Origin: Arsenophonus sp052401645 | GTDB lineage: Bacteria > Pseudomonadota > Gammaproteobacteria > Enterobacterales > Enterobacteriaceae | Assembly: GCA_052401645.1 (NCBI GenBank) | Contig: CP198939.1 | Span: 558,001 to 622,000, forward strand | DNA length: 64,000 bases | Direction: 5' to 3' | Shown here: one piece after another, positions 10,934-19,934 of the stretch | How positions within the stretch are numbered: position 1 is the stretch's first letter | Layout of the letters: each line of letters begins with the position of its first letter | Position numbers and translations under genes: made by a program | The notes under the pieces: generated by a model | What the model saw: only the letters and a program-made list of their open reading frames with translations | Database searches by the model: none | What the model was told of the DNA's origin: nothing

Positions 10934-12064
10934 GTGAAAATATTGATTGATGAAAATATGCCTTTTGCAATGCAATTATTTGAAACAATTGGTGAAGTTA
11001 AAGCAGTTTCTGGACGTTTAATCTCATCATCACAGGTAGAAAAAGTAGATGCGTTAATTGTGCGTTCTGTTACTAAAGTAAACAAAGCGTTGTTAAAGAA
11101 AAGTAAAGTAAAGTTTGTTGGTACTGCAACAGCTGGATTTGATCATGTTGATAAACATTGGTTAGAAAAAGAAGGTATCACTTTTTCTTCTGCTCCTGGA
11201 TGTAATGCAATAGCTGTAGTAGAATATGTTTTTTCTGCTTTATTATTGTTAGCTGAACAAAATTGCTTTAATTTACGAGAAAAAATAGTTGGTATTATTG
11301 GAGTTGGTAATATTGGTAAACGTCTTAATGAAAATTTAAAAGCTTTTGGTGTCAATACATTACTATGTGATCCACCTCGTGCAGATATTCAAGATAGCAG
11401 TGAACAATTTTGGCCATTAGAAAAATTAGTTAATCAAGCAGATATTTTAACTTTTCACACTTCATTAAGCAAATCTTCTCGTTATTCGTCTTATCATTTA
11501 TTAAATAAAGAATTACTTTCTTCTATACCTGAAGGTCGTATAATAATAAATACTAGCCGAGGAGAAGTTATTGACAATCATGCATTATTAAAAGCTTTAG
11601 AAGGTGGTAAAAAAATTGATGTTATATTAGATGTTTGGGAACATGAACCTAGTATCTTATTGCCTTTATTATCTAAAGTTAGGATTTGTTCACCTCATAT
11701 TGCTGGTTATTCTCTTGAAGGTAAAGTACGTGGTACGGTTTATATTTTTACTGTATTTAAGAAATTCTTAGGATATTCTAAAAAAACAGAGGTAGATAAT
11801 TTATTACCCATTGCTAAGTTTAACGAAATTAGTTTTAATGGTGAATTAACTCAGGAAAATTTAAAATGTTTAGTGCATTTAATTTACGATTTGCGTCGTG
11901 ATGATTCTCAATTAAGAAAAGTTGCTCATATTATTGGTAAATTTGATCATTTACGTAAATTTTATCCAGATCGTCGAGAATGGTCATCTCTTAAAGTAAA
12001 TTGTGATAATGCGGATGTAGCTGATATTTTAAAAAAACTCGGTTTCAATACATATTTAATTTGA
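10934..12064 (+). CDS. pdxB: Erythronate-4-phosphate dehydrogenase (vitamin B6 synthesis)
   Basis: 376 residues (E. coli 378). It oxidises 4-phosphoerythronate, the second step of the DXP-dependent pyridoxal phosphate pathway. The Rossmann motif G-I-I-G-V-G-N-I-G-K-R-L is intact. The D-2-hydroxyacid dehydrogenase catalytic residues are present: arginine in N-T-S-R-G-E-V, glutamate in D-V-W-E-H-E-P, histidine in S-P-H-I-A-G-Y. The C-terminal PdxB domain keeps V-Y-D-x-R-R-D-D and R-R-E-W-S-S-L. The start is GTG, chosen because the following residues K-I-L-I-D-E-N-M-P match the E. coli N-terminus; upstream there is only a weak GACGTGA. The stop is TGA followed immediately by TAA. Retention suggests that B6 is made for cell and host. 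Confidence 0.97.
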   Translation: MKILIDENMPFAMQLFETIGEVKAVSGRLISSSQVEKVDALIVRSVTKVNKALLKKSKVKFVGTATAGFDHVDKHWLEKEGITFSSAPGCNAIAVVEYVFSALLLLAEQNCFNLREKIVGIIGVGNIGKRLNENLKAFGVNTLLCDPPRADIQDSSEQFWPLEKLVNQADILTFHTSLSKSSRYSSYHLLNKELLSSIPEGRIIINTSRGEVIDNHALLKALEGGKKIDVILDVWEHEPSILLPLLSKVRICSPHIAGYSLEGKVRGTVYIFTVFKKFLGYSKKTEVDNLLPIAKFNEISFNGELTQENLKCLVHLIYDLRRDDSQLRKVAHIIGKFDHLRKFYPDRREWSSLKVNCDNADVADILKKLGFNTYLI

Positions 12065-12839
12065 TAAAAAAATCTTATAATAAGTAAAGTATATTGATAT
12101 AAGATAGATTAATTTATGATGCCAATAATCCAGATAATTATTGTTTGGTAAAGACATGTTTAAATTTCAATATAAAAACTATTTATCCTATTTTTTATTA
12201 CTAATTATTTATATTTTTAGTAAAAAAAGTATTTTTTAAAATTATTTATATTTAATAAATATAAGATTTATTATTGGTATACAGTTTTTCTAATTTAATA
12301 GTAATATAAATTATTCTATTAATAGTAAAAACTATATTCATAGTATGAAATAAATAATTTATATTAACAATCATATAATTATTAATAACAATTATATTTT
12401 TTTGAAAAAAGATATTTTTTTATCGTTTGTAATGATAAAAAATGATTTATTAATTCTTTATAATTATTATAATATTATTACTATGATTGATAATTATTTT
12501 ACTAAATTCTTACTTATTAGCTATTTTATTGGATATTTAATATTAATAAATTTATTTTAGATTTTCAAAAAAAATACTAAATAAGATCTAATTAAGTTCA
12601 TAGTAAGTATTAATAATTTTAAATTATTAAACAAATTACTAATTGAAAATAAATGCTATGATAAATAAATAATATTTTAACTCATTACTATTATGAGCTA
12701 ACGATAAAAATCATAACTATAATGATTTAACATATCTTATCAGATAATATAATGATATTTTGTATAACTTGAATTATAGAGATTATCAGTTATTTAGAAG
12801 AAGAATTCTATAATTCAATAAAATTACTTTTATGAAGAA

Positions 12840-12858
12840 AGGTTATTTTTAATAACCT
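12840..12858. repeat. Small perfect hairpin inside the usg relic
   Basis: AGGTTATT, TTT loop, AATAACCT. It lies directly before the best usg-like block and has no T run after it. Confidence 0.5.
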
Positions 12859-13120
12859 CATAAGAAGAAGATTTATAGAAAATTTTTCAAATTAATTATA
12901 TTAACTTATTATTTGAAAATAATTTATTAACTTAAGTTATATATAATTTTAAATATTAATATATTAAATATTACATATGGAATATTAATAAATGATTATA
13001 TAAAATATAATATAGTAATCTTTTAGTTTTTAATATTAAAAACATTTTAATTTTATGTTTCTTTGATCTTTTAAAAAATAAACATAAATTGTTGCAGCAG
13101 AATAACTATAATGTTAAAGA
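12850..13120 (+). pseudogene. usg: Relic of usg (semialdehyde-dehydrogenase-like protein)
   Basis: usg lies between pdxB and truA in E. coli, same strand. Plus-strand codons at 12852-12895 read I-T-S-*-E-E-D-L-*-K-I-F-Q-I-N, matching the recalled I-P-I-D-E-E-D-F-F-G-R-Q-L-A-F-N. Near 13094-13110, just before truA, V-A-A-E-*-L resembles the C-terminal V-K-I-A-E-K-L. The two blocks are closer together than in the intact protein, so internal deletion is likely. Multiple stops exclude function. Confidence 0.5.
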
Positions 13121-13133
13121 ATCATAATTAATT

Positions 13134-13928
13134 ATGTCAATAATTAAAATTGCATTAGGTATTAAATATGATGGTAGTCATTATCATGGTTGGCAACGTC
13201 AAAAACAGGTAAAAAGTATCCAAGCTTGCCTTGAGTTTGCTATAACTAAAGTTGCTAATCAATATATAAAAATCTATTGTGCAGGGCGTACTGATGTTGG
13301 TGTTCATGCCATTGGACAAGTTATCCACTTTGAAACATCTGTAATACGTAAAGATTCTGCTTGGACGGTAGGTGTTAATAGCTATTTACCTTTTGATATT
13401 GTTGTTCTATGGAGCAGAATCGTTATTCCAGATTTTCATGCTCGTTTTAGTGCAATTTCACGTCAATATCGTTATATGATTTTTAATCATAGTTATCGAC
13501 CAGTGATATTATCAACAGGAGTTGCCCATTATCATATATTGTTAGATGCTGAAAAGATGCATGCTGCAGCTCAATCATTAATTGGTGAACAAGATTTCAC
13601 TTCATTTAGAGATATTCAATGTCAATCTAAATCACCTTATCGTAATATAAAATATGTCCATGTACGACGTTATGGTAATTATATTGTCGTTGATATTAAA
13701 GCTAATGCTTTTTTTCACCACATGGTACGTAATATCGTTGGTACTTTGCTTATAATAGGATATGGTAATAAAGATATCAATTGGATAGAAGAAATTATAA
13801 AGTTAAAAGATAGGAAGAAAGTACCGGCAACTGCAAAAGCAGAAGGACTTTACTTAATAGATGTTGATTATCCATTAAAATATAAAATACCTAAAATAAA
13901 AGAAGGACCATTTTTTTTACCAGAATAA
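13134..13928 (+). CDS. truA: tRNA pseudouridine38-40 synthase TruA
   Basis: 264 residues (E. coli 270, the difference being a shorter N-terminus). It converts uridines 38-40 of the tRNA anticodon arm to pseudouridine. The catalytic aspartate (residue 54) lies in C-A-G-R-T-D-V-G-V-H; the family almost always has alanine after this aspartate, so the valine is unusual. Other conserved parts are present: Y-D-G-S-x-Y-H-G-W-Q-R-Q near the N-terminus, D-F-H-A-R-F-S-A, and N-A-F-F-H-H-M-V-R-N-I-V-G. No convincing Shine-Dalgarno precedes the ATG. The stop is TAA. Retention agrees with the general persistence of anticodon-modifying enzymes in reduced genomes. Confidence 0.97.
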   Translation: MSIIKIALGIKYDGSHYHGWQRQKQVKSIQACLEFAITKVANQYIKIYCAGRTDVGVHAIGQVIHFETSVIRKDSAWTVGVNSYLPFDIVVLWSRIVIPDFHARFSAISRQYRYMIFNHSYRPVILSTGVAHYHILLDAEKMHAAAQSLIGEQDFTSFRDIQCQSKSPYRNIKYVHVRRYGNYIVVDIKANAFFHHMVRNIVGTLLIIGYGNKDINWIEEIIKLKDRKKVPATAKAEGLYLIDVDYPLKYKIPKIKEGPFFLPE

Positions 13929-13977
13929 CTAATTTAATTTTATATTTTATTAACGAGTTCTAAAGTTATTTATAGTT

Positions 13978-14640
13978 ATATTCTTATAAAATTTTTATTG
14001 ATTTTATCATATATATTGATTTTTATTTATATAAGTTTCTTATTAGAAATATAATTTTTTACTATATGTAATTTTATTTTTAATATTTTAGTAAAATTCA
14101 ATTATAATTATTGTTCTTTTCTTACAATGTGATTTTCTATTTTTTTATAGATAATATATTAACTGTACTAGATAAAAATGATCTATTTAAGTATTAACTT
14201 ACTGATAATAATAATAATTATTTCTGCAATTATTGATGATGTAATTATACTATTAGTCGTTTATTTAGTAAAGATTTATTTAGTAATCAAAATTCGAAAA
14301 TTTTTTGTTATTTTCATTTAGAATGACGCATAAATTTTTATGAAAATAAAGTATATAATAATAATTATTAGATATATTTATTATTAGAATTTTTTCTTCA
14401 CTTTTTATAGTATGGTAAAAATATTGTATCGATATTTTGTTTTTTTATAATTTTGTATAAGATTTATTATTTTTTTATTATTTAATTTATGTAGTTTATT
14501 TTTTTTGTTATTTACCATAATAAGTATCTATGATAATTTTAAAATTAATAATTTTGATAATTATTTTAATTTTTAATCTTTCTTGTATCATTAAAATTTG
14601 TCGCTATTATCGATCATCAATTAAAGAAAAACTAGTTGTT
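13978..14640 (+). pseudogene. dedA: Nearly full-length relic of dedA (inner-membrane lipid flippase family)
   Basis: dedA precedes accD in E. coli and should fill this gap. On the plus strand, in order: I-D-F-I-I-Y-I-D-F-Y-L from about 14010 (recalled I-D-F-I-L-H-I-D-V-H-L); S-A-I-I-D-D-V near 14220 (A-A-I-V-G-D-A); N-F-Y-E-N-K (Q-F-Y-E-K-H); I-R-Y-I and F-F-T-F-Y-S-M then Y-R-Y-F near 14365-14440 (A-R-F-V, F-A-P-F-V-A-G-M, Y-R-H-F); and L-S-C-I-I-K-I-C-R-Y-Y-R near 14580-14615 (L-P-G-V-I-E-I-I-R-H-K-R). Spacing follows the intact protein, with several stops and frame changes. This is one of the two clearest relics. Loss of DedA-family proteins affects membrane physiology in E. coli only when several are lost. 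Confidence 0.72.
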
Positions 14641-14763
14641 AAACTAAATATATAGTAATTAATAAACTTTTAATTATTTTTTTTAACGACTGTGTTTTAA
14701 TAATTTAATATAATAATTAGATTTGATAATATAATTTTAAATATAAAGGTTTAAGGTTTATTA

Positions 14764-15624
14764 ATGAGTTGGATTGAAAAAATTCTCAATAAAAGCAATA
14801 TTATTAAAACACATAAAGCCAACATTCCAGAAGGAGTTTGGACAAAGTGCGATAGTTGTGGGCAGGTACTTTATCGCGCTGAATTAGAAAGTAATTTAGC
14901 TGTATGTCCAAAATGTGATCATCATATGCGTATTTCTGCCAGACAACGTTTAATTTCTTTTCTTGATGATGGGATCAAAATTGAGTTAGGTAGTGAATTA
15001 GAACCTAAAGATATTTTAAGATTTCGTGATTCGAAGAAATATAAAGATCGTATATTATCAGCACAAAAAAGGACACATGAAAAAGATGCTTTAATTGTAA
15101 TGAAAGGTGCACTTAAAGGTATTCCAATTATTGCAGCAGCTTTTGAGTTTGGTTTTATGGGTGGCTCTATGGCTTCAGTTGTTGGCGCACGTTTTGTTCG
15201 CGCTACTGAACAATCATTAAAAGATTGTTGTCCATTAATTTGTTTTTCTGCTAGTGGTGGGGCTCGCATGCAAGAAGCTCTAATATCATTAATGCAAATG
15301 GCAAAAACTAGTGCAGCGTTAGTAAAGATAAGGGAAAAAGGAATCCCTTATATTTCAGTGCTTACAGATCCAACAATGGGTGGTGTATCAGCAAGTTTAG
15401 CTATGTTAGGAGATATTAATATCGCTGAACCTAAAGCTCTTATTGGCTTTGCTGGTCCAAGGGTTATTGAACAAACTATGCGTGAAAAATTACCATTAGG
15501 CTTTCAACGAAGTGAATTTCTCATCGAAAAAGGTGCTATTGATATGATTATTAGACGACCTGAAATTCGTGATAAATTAGCTGAAATACTTTCTATATTA
15601 ACTCATAGAACTATTCTAGATTAA
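14764..15624 (+). CDS. accD: Acetyl-CoA carboxylase carboxyltransferase beta subunit
   Basis: 286 residues (E. coli 304). With AccA it transfers the carboxyl group from biotin to acetyl-CoA, making malonyl-CoA for fatty acid synthesis. The N-terminal zinc finger is complete: cysteines 29, 32, 48 and 51 in C-D-S-C and C-P-K-C. The carboxyltransferase core keeps GGARMQE and the G-G-V-S-A-S segment with F-A-G-P-R-V-I-E-Q-T. The acidic-proline tail of the E. coli protein is missing, so the end is about 18 residues shorter. Two AAGG motifs lie upstream, the nearer 7 bases before ATG. It opens a compact block running to ubiX; folC follows after 116 bases. Confidence 0.97.
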   Translation: MSWIEKILNKSNIIKTHKANIPEGVWTKCDSCGQVLYRAELESNLAVCPKCDHHMRISARQRLISFLDDGIKIELGSELEPKDILRFRDSKKYKDRILSAQKRTHEKDALIVMKGALKGIPIIAAAFEFGFMGGSMASVVGARFVRATEQSLKDCCPLICFSASGGARMQEALISLMQMAKTSAALVKIREKGIPYISVLTDPTMGGVSASLAMLGDINIAEPKALIGFAGPRVIEQTMREKLPLGFQRSEFLIEKGAIDMIIRRPEIRDKLAEILSILTHRTILD

Positions 15625-15740
15625 ATTAAGTTAACGTTATTACAACATAAGCTAATGATTATCTATATCTATTATATCTCGTTATGAAATGAAAATTTCA
15701 AGAGATAAAATTAAAAAAATGAAAAGACATTTAAATTTTA

Positions 15741-17012
15741 ATGATACCAGTATCTACTTCTTCTTTAACTACTTGGTTAACTTATTTAAGCAATCAACAT
15801 AGTAAAATTATTGATATGGGACTTGATAGAGTTATGGTTATTGCTCGTCAATTACAACTATTAAATCCAGCTAAAAAGGTTATTACTGTTGCGGGAACAA
15901 ATGGTAAAGGAACTACTTGTCATACATTAGAATCAATTTTAATTGAAACTGGCCTAAAAATTGGTGTTTATAGTTCTCCGCATCTGTTGAATTATACTGA
16001 ACGCGTTAGAATACAGGGTAAAATATTAGCTGAAGAGGATTTTTGTAAAGTTTTTTCTGATATCGAATCTATATGTTATATGACTAAAATTACGTTAACA
16101 TATTTTGAATATAGTACCTTAGCTGCTTTGCAATTATTTAAAAAAGCTAAACTTGATATAGCTATTTTAGAAGTTGGTTTAGGTGGAAGATTAGATGCAA
16201 CTAATATTGTAAATCCAAATATTAGCGTAATTACTAACATTGCACTAGATCATATTGATTGGCTTGGTAATGATCGTGAGCATATTGGTTATGAAAAAGC
16301 TGGTATTTTTCGATCAGGCTGCTATGCAGTTTTTGGTGAACTAGATATTCCGCATTCAATTAATAAAGTAGCTAAAGTTATTGGAGCCAAATTATTTTGT
16401 CGAGGAATAGATTGGCAATTTGAATTACAAAATAATTATTGGAATTGGGAATCTTGTAATCTTAATTTTAAAAAATTATCTTTACCACATGTCCCACTAG
16501 TAAATGCTGCAACAGCATTAGCAATTATTGATTGCTTAATTAAAGAAGATAATACGTTTATTCATATTATATCAGAGCAAACAATTCAAAGAGGATTAAT
16601 AAAGGCAAAATTGCCAGGACGTTTTCAAATAATTCGTAAAAAACCTTGTGTAATTTTAGATGTAGCGCATAATCCTCACGCAGCGGCATATTTAGCTAAT
16701 AAACTATCTTTGTTATCAAAAAAGAAAAATGGTAAAGTTTATGCAATCATAGCTATGTTAATTGATAAAGATATAAAAAATACTCTATTTTATCTAGATT
16801 CACAAGTTGATAAATGGTATCTAGCTTCATCAGGTGAAACGCGTGGCGCTAATTTTTATCAATTAGCAAAATATATTAATTCTCCATACAAATTTAATAC
16901 TGTTAGAGATGCTTGGTTTCAGGTAATGAAAGAAGCTAAGAAACAGGATATTGTGTTAGTTTGTGGTTCATTTCATGCTGTCGCTGAAGTTATGAAGTTA
17001 GAAATAATATAG
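15741..17012 (+). CDS. folC: Bifunctional folylpolyglutamate synthase / dihydrofolate synthase
   Basis: 423 residues (E. coli 422). It joins glutamate to dihydropteroate to form dihydrofolate and then extends the polyglutamate tail of folates. The ATP-binding loop V-A-G-T-N-G-K-G-T-T-C (about 52-62) is intact. Also present are S-S-P-H-L, the family signature V-G-L-G-G-R-L-D-A-T-N, A-L-D-H-I-D-W-L-G, and the C-terminal-domain D-V-A-H-N-P-H-A-A. The start is supported by the length match and the alignment of S-x-L-x-x-W-L-x-Y-L with the E. coli N-terminus; the Shine-Dalgarno is weak. dedD starts 10 bases after the TAG stop, so the two are surely co-transcribed. Confidence 0.97.
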   Translation: MIPVSTSSLTTWLTYLSNQHSKIIDMGLDRVMVIARQLQLLNPAKKVITVAGTNGKGTTCHTLESILIETGLKIGVYSSPHLLNYTERVRIQGKILAEEDFCKVFSDIESICYMTKITLTYFEYSTLAALQLFKKAKLDIAILEVGLGGRLDATNIVNPNISVITNIALDHIDWLGNDREHIGYEKAGIFRSGCYAVFGELDIPHSINKVAKVIGAKLFCRGIDWQFELQNNYWNWESCNLNFKKLSLPHVPLVNAATALAIIDCLIKEDNTFIHIISEQTIQRGLIKAKLPGRFQIIRKKPCVILDVAHNPHAAAYLANKLSLLSKKKNGKVYAIIAMLIDKDIKNTLFYLDSQVDKWYLASSGETRGANFYQLAKYINSPYKFNTVRDAWFQVMKEAKKQDIVLVCGSFHAVAEVMKLEII

Positions 17013-17022
17013 GAAAGGTTAA

Positions 17023-17649
17023 ATGGCTAATAACTTTCGAAACAGATTGGTTGGAATGATTGTTATTTTTACTGTTGCAATTATTCTATTGCCAATATTA
17101 TTTGATGGGAAAAAAAAGTATAATGATAATATATTTACAGCAATCCCTTTACTTAATAATAAAATTAGTGGTGAGTATAGAATTAAACTGATTTCTACAA
17201 TTAACTTTAAACAACTAACAAAACCATTAGATAATGGCATTTCAGAAGTAATAGTTTCTGATAATATTTATGATACAAATTCTAAATTTAAAAATGACAT
17301 ATTTATTCAAAATAGAACAAATACTAAATCAGTGTTAATTGCAAAAAAAAATATTAATTTTAATACGAAAGCTAAAACATTAGAAAGTAAGGAAGATTAT
17401 ATCATTCAATTATGTGTTTTGAAAAATTCAATAAAAGTGGAAGAGATTATTTCTAAATTACGTTTATTTGGTTATCAAGCCTACACAGATCCATTATTAC
17501 CGATTAATGGTAAATTAACAAAAATTCTTATTGGTTTAAATACTTCAATAGAAAAATTACAATCTAGTTTATCCAAATTAAAAGATTTAACTGGATTACA
17601 GGGTAAAATACGCAGTTATAGAGATCAAAATAGATTTATTAATAAATAA
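17023..17649 (+). CDS. dedD: DedD, SPOR-domain cell division protein
   Basis: 208 residues (E. coli 220). In the family, an inner-membrane protein whose periplasmic SPOR domain binds denuded glycan at the division septum. The N-terminus N-N-F-R-N-R-L-V-G-M-I-V followed by a hydrophobic segment (about 8-26) and D-G-K-K-K matches E. coli. The middle, proline-rich in E. coli, has become an asparagine/lysine/isoleucine-rich linker, as expected for AT drift. The C-terminal SPOR domain (about 125-205) keeps Y-I-I-Q-L, L-K-N, K-L-R-x-x-G-Y-x-A-Y-T and G-K-L-T-K-I-L-I-G. AGGAAAGG lies 5 bases before ATG. Its survival suggests division still uses septal peptidoglycan. Confidence 0.93.
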   Translation: MANNFRNRLVGMIVIFTVAIILLPILFDGKKKYNDNIFTAIPLLNNKISGEYRIKLISTINFKQLTKPLDNGISEVIVSDNIYDTNSKFKNDIFIQNRTNTKSVLIAKKNINFNTKAKTLESKEDYIIQLCVLKNSIKVEEIISKLRLFGYQAYTDPLLPINGKLTKILIGLNTSIEKLQSSLSKLKDLTGLQGKIRSYRDQNRFINK

Positions 17650-17803
17650 TATATTAATATTAAATTAAGTGATATTAATTATTTAAACGTATAATTGTTA
17701 TTTGTTTTTTTATAAAAATTTATTACTAATTTTGATAAAATATATTTTTATTTTTCATAAAAATATGTTTATTATATTGATATTTAATTCTTGGATTAAA
17801 ATT

Positions 17804-18322
17804 ATGGTTTGAATTGATTACGTTATAATCACCATTATTGGTTTTTCTTCTTTAATTAGTTTAGTTCGTGGTTTCGTACGAGAAGTTCTTTCATTTATTA
17901 TTCTGAGTTGTGCTTTTTTTGTTGCTAGTCAATTTTATCCTTATCTGGTAGTTTATCTTACTAATTTTAATGAGCCTTTAATTAAAAATGGTATTGCTAT
18001 CGCAATTTTATTTATTACAACTTTAATTATTGGTGCATTAATAAATTATTTAATTAATTCATTACTTGAGAAAACTGGATTATCTGGTACAGATCGTCTA
18101 TTAGGTGTATGTTTTGGTGTATTACGTGGTATATTAATAGTATCAATAATATTATTTTTCTTGGATACTTTTACATTTTTACCAAAAACTGAAGATTGGC
18201 AACATTCTAAATTTATATCTCAATTTAATTATATTATTAGATGGTTTTTTGATTATTTTAAAAATACGTTAAGTTTTTTATCTGAAAATTATCATTCAAT
18301 TTTGTTGATAAGGAAAGAATAG
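17804..18322 (+). CDS. cvpA: CvpA, membrane protein, with in-frame TGA at codon 3
   Basis: 172 codons before TAG (E. coli 162). The reading begins M-V-TGA-I-D-Y-V-I-I, where E. coli has M-V-W-I-D-Y-A-I-I, so one G-to-A change turned TGG into TGA at 17810-17812. The remaining 169 codons are open and well conserved: S-L-V-R-G-F-V-R-E, K-N-G-I-A-I-A-I-L-F, V/L-E-K-T-G-L-S-G-T-D-R-L-L-G-V-C-F-G, F-F-L-D-T-F and I-I-R-W-F-F-D-Y. At least four hydrophobic segments are visible. In the family it is an inner-membrane protein linked to colicin V export and envelope homeostasis. No in-frame ATG, GTG or TTG follows the TGA for most of its length, so expression needs readthrough or a rare ATT start; otherwise it is a fresh pseudogene. 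It abuts purF (TAG then ATG). Confidence 0.85.
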
Positions 18323-19783
18323 ATGTGCGGTATCGTAGGTATTGTTGGTTTTACTCCAGTTAATCAATCAATTTATGATGCTTTAACAGTACTTCAGCAT
18401 CGCGGACAAGATGCTACAGGTATTGCAACAATCGATAAAAATAATCAGTTTCGTATACGAAAATCGAATGGTTTGGTAAAAGATGTGTTTGCTGCTCGAC
18501 ATATGTTACGTTTGCGTGGTAAAATTGGAATTGGTCATGTTCGATATCCAACTGCTGGTAGCTCTAGTGCATCCGAAGCACAACCTTTTTATGTTAATTC
18601 ACCTTTTGGCATTACATTGAGTCATAATGGTAATTTAACTAATGCTCATGAATTAAGAAAAACGTTATTTCAAATAGCTCATCGTCATCTAAATACTTAT
18701 TCTGACTCAGAAATTTTGTTAAACATACTTGCTGATGAACTAGATAAATTCGATTACTTTCCTCTTACTCCAGAAAATATTTTTACTGCTATTTCTGCAA
18801 TGCATGATAAAATTCGCGGTGCTTATGCTTGTGTTGCGATAATTATTGGTCATGGTTTAGTTGCCTTTCGTGATCCGTTTGGTATTCGTCCTTTAGTATT
18901 GGGTAGACGTATATTAGAAGAAGGTAAAAAAGAGTATATGATTGCTTCTGAAAGTGTTGCTTTAGATACTCTTGGTTTTGATTTTTTGCGTGATGTTGCA
19001 CCTGGTGAAGTAATTTATGTTACTCAACAAGGACAACTTTTTTCTTGTCAATGTTCAAAAAATCCACAATTAACTCCTTGTTTGTTTGAGTTTGTTTATT
19101 TAGCTAGACCAGATTCATTTATTGATAAAATTTCGGTTAATAGAGCCCGTTTAAGAATGGGGCAAAAATTAGGAGCTAAAATTGCGCGACAATGGCATGA
19201 TTTAGATATTGATGTTGTAATTCCGATTCCTGAAACTTCATGTGATAGCGCATTGGAAATTTCTTATATTTTAGGTAAACCATATCGTCAGGGTTTTGTT
19301 AAAAATCGTTATGTAGGTCGAATTTTTATTATGCCAGAAGAACATGAAAGGCGTAAGTTAGTACGTCGTAAACTAAATGTAAATAGAGCTGAATTCAAAG
19401 ATAAAAATGTTTTATTAGTTGACGATTCCATTGTTCGTGGAACAACATCTCAACAGATTGTTGAGTTAGCACGTGAAGCAGGAGCTAATAAAGTTTATTT
19501 TGCTTCTGCATCACCAGAAGTTCGCTTCCCAAATGTTTATGGTATTGATATACCATCTGTTAATGAATTAATTGCTCATAGGCGTAAAGTAGATGAAATC
19601 TGTAAACTTATCGGTGCTGATGATCTAATTTTTCAGGATCTTACTGATCTAATCGATGCAGTTAGAGAAGAAAATATAGATATTAATAATTTTGAATGTT
19701 CTGTCTTTAATGGTGTTTATGTTACCAAAGATATTGATCAATCTTATTTAGATTATTTAGAAGATCTTCGTAATGAGAATTGA
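18323..19783 (+). CDS. purF: Amidophosphoribosyltransferase
   Basis: 486 residues (E. coli 505; the C-terminal tail is shorter). First committed step of purine synthesis: PRPP plus glutamine to 5-phosphoribosylamine. The N-terminal nucleophile cysteine follows the initiator in M-C-G-I-V-G-I-V-G. The glutaminase domain has G-H-V-R-Y-P-T-A-G, and the PRPP-binding loop reads V-L-L-V-D-D-S-I-V-R-G-T-T (about 369-381). AAGGAAAG overlaps the end of cvpA, and the ATG directly follows the cvpA TAG, so translation was probably coupled to cvpA, where codon 3 is now a stop. The purF stop is TGA, with an in-frame TAA two codons later. Retention points to complete purine synthesis or supply to the host. 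Confidence 0.97.
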   Translation: MCGIVGIVGFTPVNQSIYDALTVLQHRGQDATGIATIDKNNQFRIRKSNGLVKDVFAARHMLRLRGKIGIGHVRYPTAGSSSASEAQPFYVNSPFGITLSHNGNLTNAHELRKTLFQIAHRHLNTYSDSEILLNILADELDKFDYFPLTPENIFTAISAMHDKIRGAYACVAIIIGHGLVAFRDPFGIRPLVLGRRILEEGKKEYMIASESVALDTLGFDFLRDVAPGEVIYVTQQGQLFSCQCSKNPQLTPCLFEFVYLARPDSFIDKISVNRARLRMGQKLGAKIARQWHDLDIDVVIPIPETSCDSALEISYILGKPYRQGFVKNRYVGRIFIMPEEHERRKLVRRKLNVNRAEFKDKNVLLVDDSIVRGTTSQQIVELAREAGANKVYFASASPEVRFPNVYGIDIPSVNELIAHRRKVDEICKLIGADDLIFQDLTDLIDAVREENIDINNFECSVFNGVYVTKDIDQSYLDYLEDLRNEN

Positions 19784-19934
19784 GTTTAAAAGATATAATC
19801 AAATTTGAAATTTAGAACAAATATTTATTATAATATTATTATATTTTAAATTAAATTAAATTAAATATCATTGAATATCATTAAAGTCTACATAATAACG
19901 AAATTTATTTTATAATTATTATTGAGAAAAAATA

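Larger units (their letters stand above)
12065..13133. other. Decayed region between pdxB and truA
   Basis: 1.07 kb with no intact frame, nearly the length expected for usg, which lies exactly here in E. coli. Its relic is recognisable in the right half. A perfect 8-bp hairpin is at 12840-12858. Confidence 0.65.

Noticed and set aside
17810..17812. General TGA-to-tryptophan recoding of the genome
   Set aside because: Seven genes use TGA as stop, including the tight ATGA overlaps nuoE/F, nuoJ/K and nuoK/L. All other tryptophans I checked are TGG, and no other intact gene has an internal TGA.
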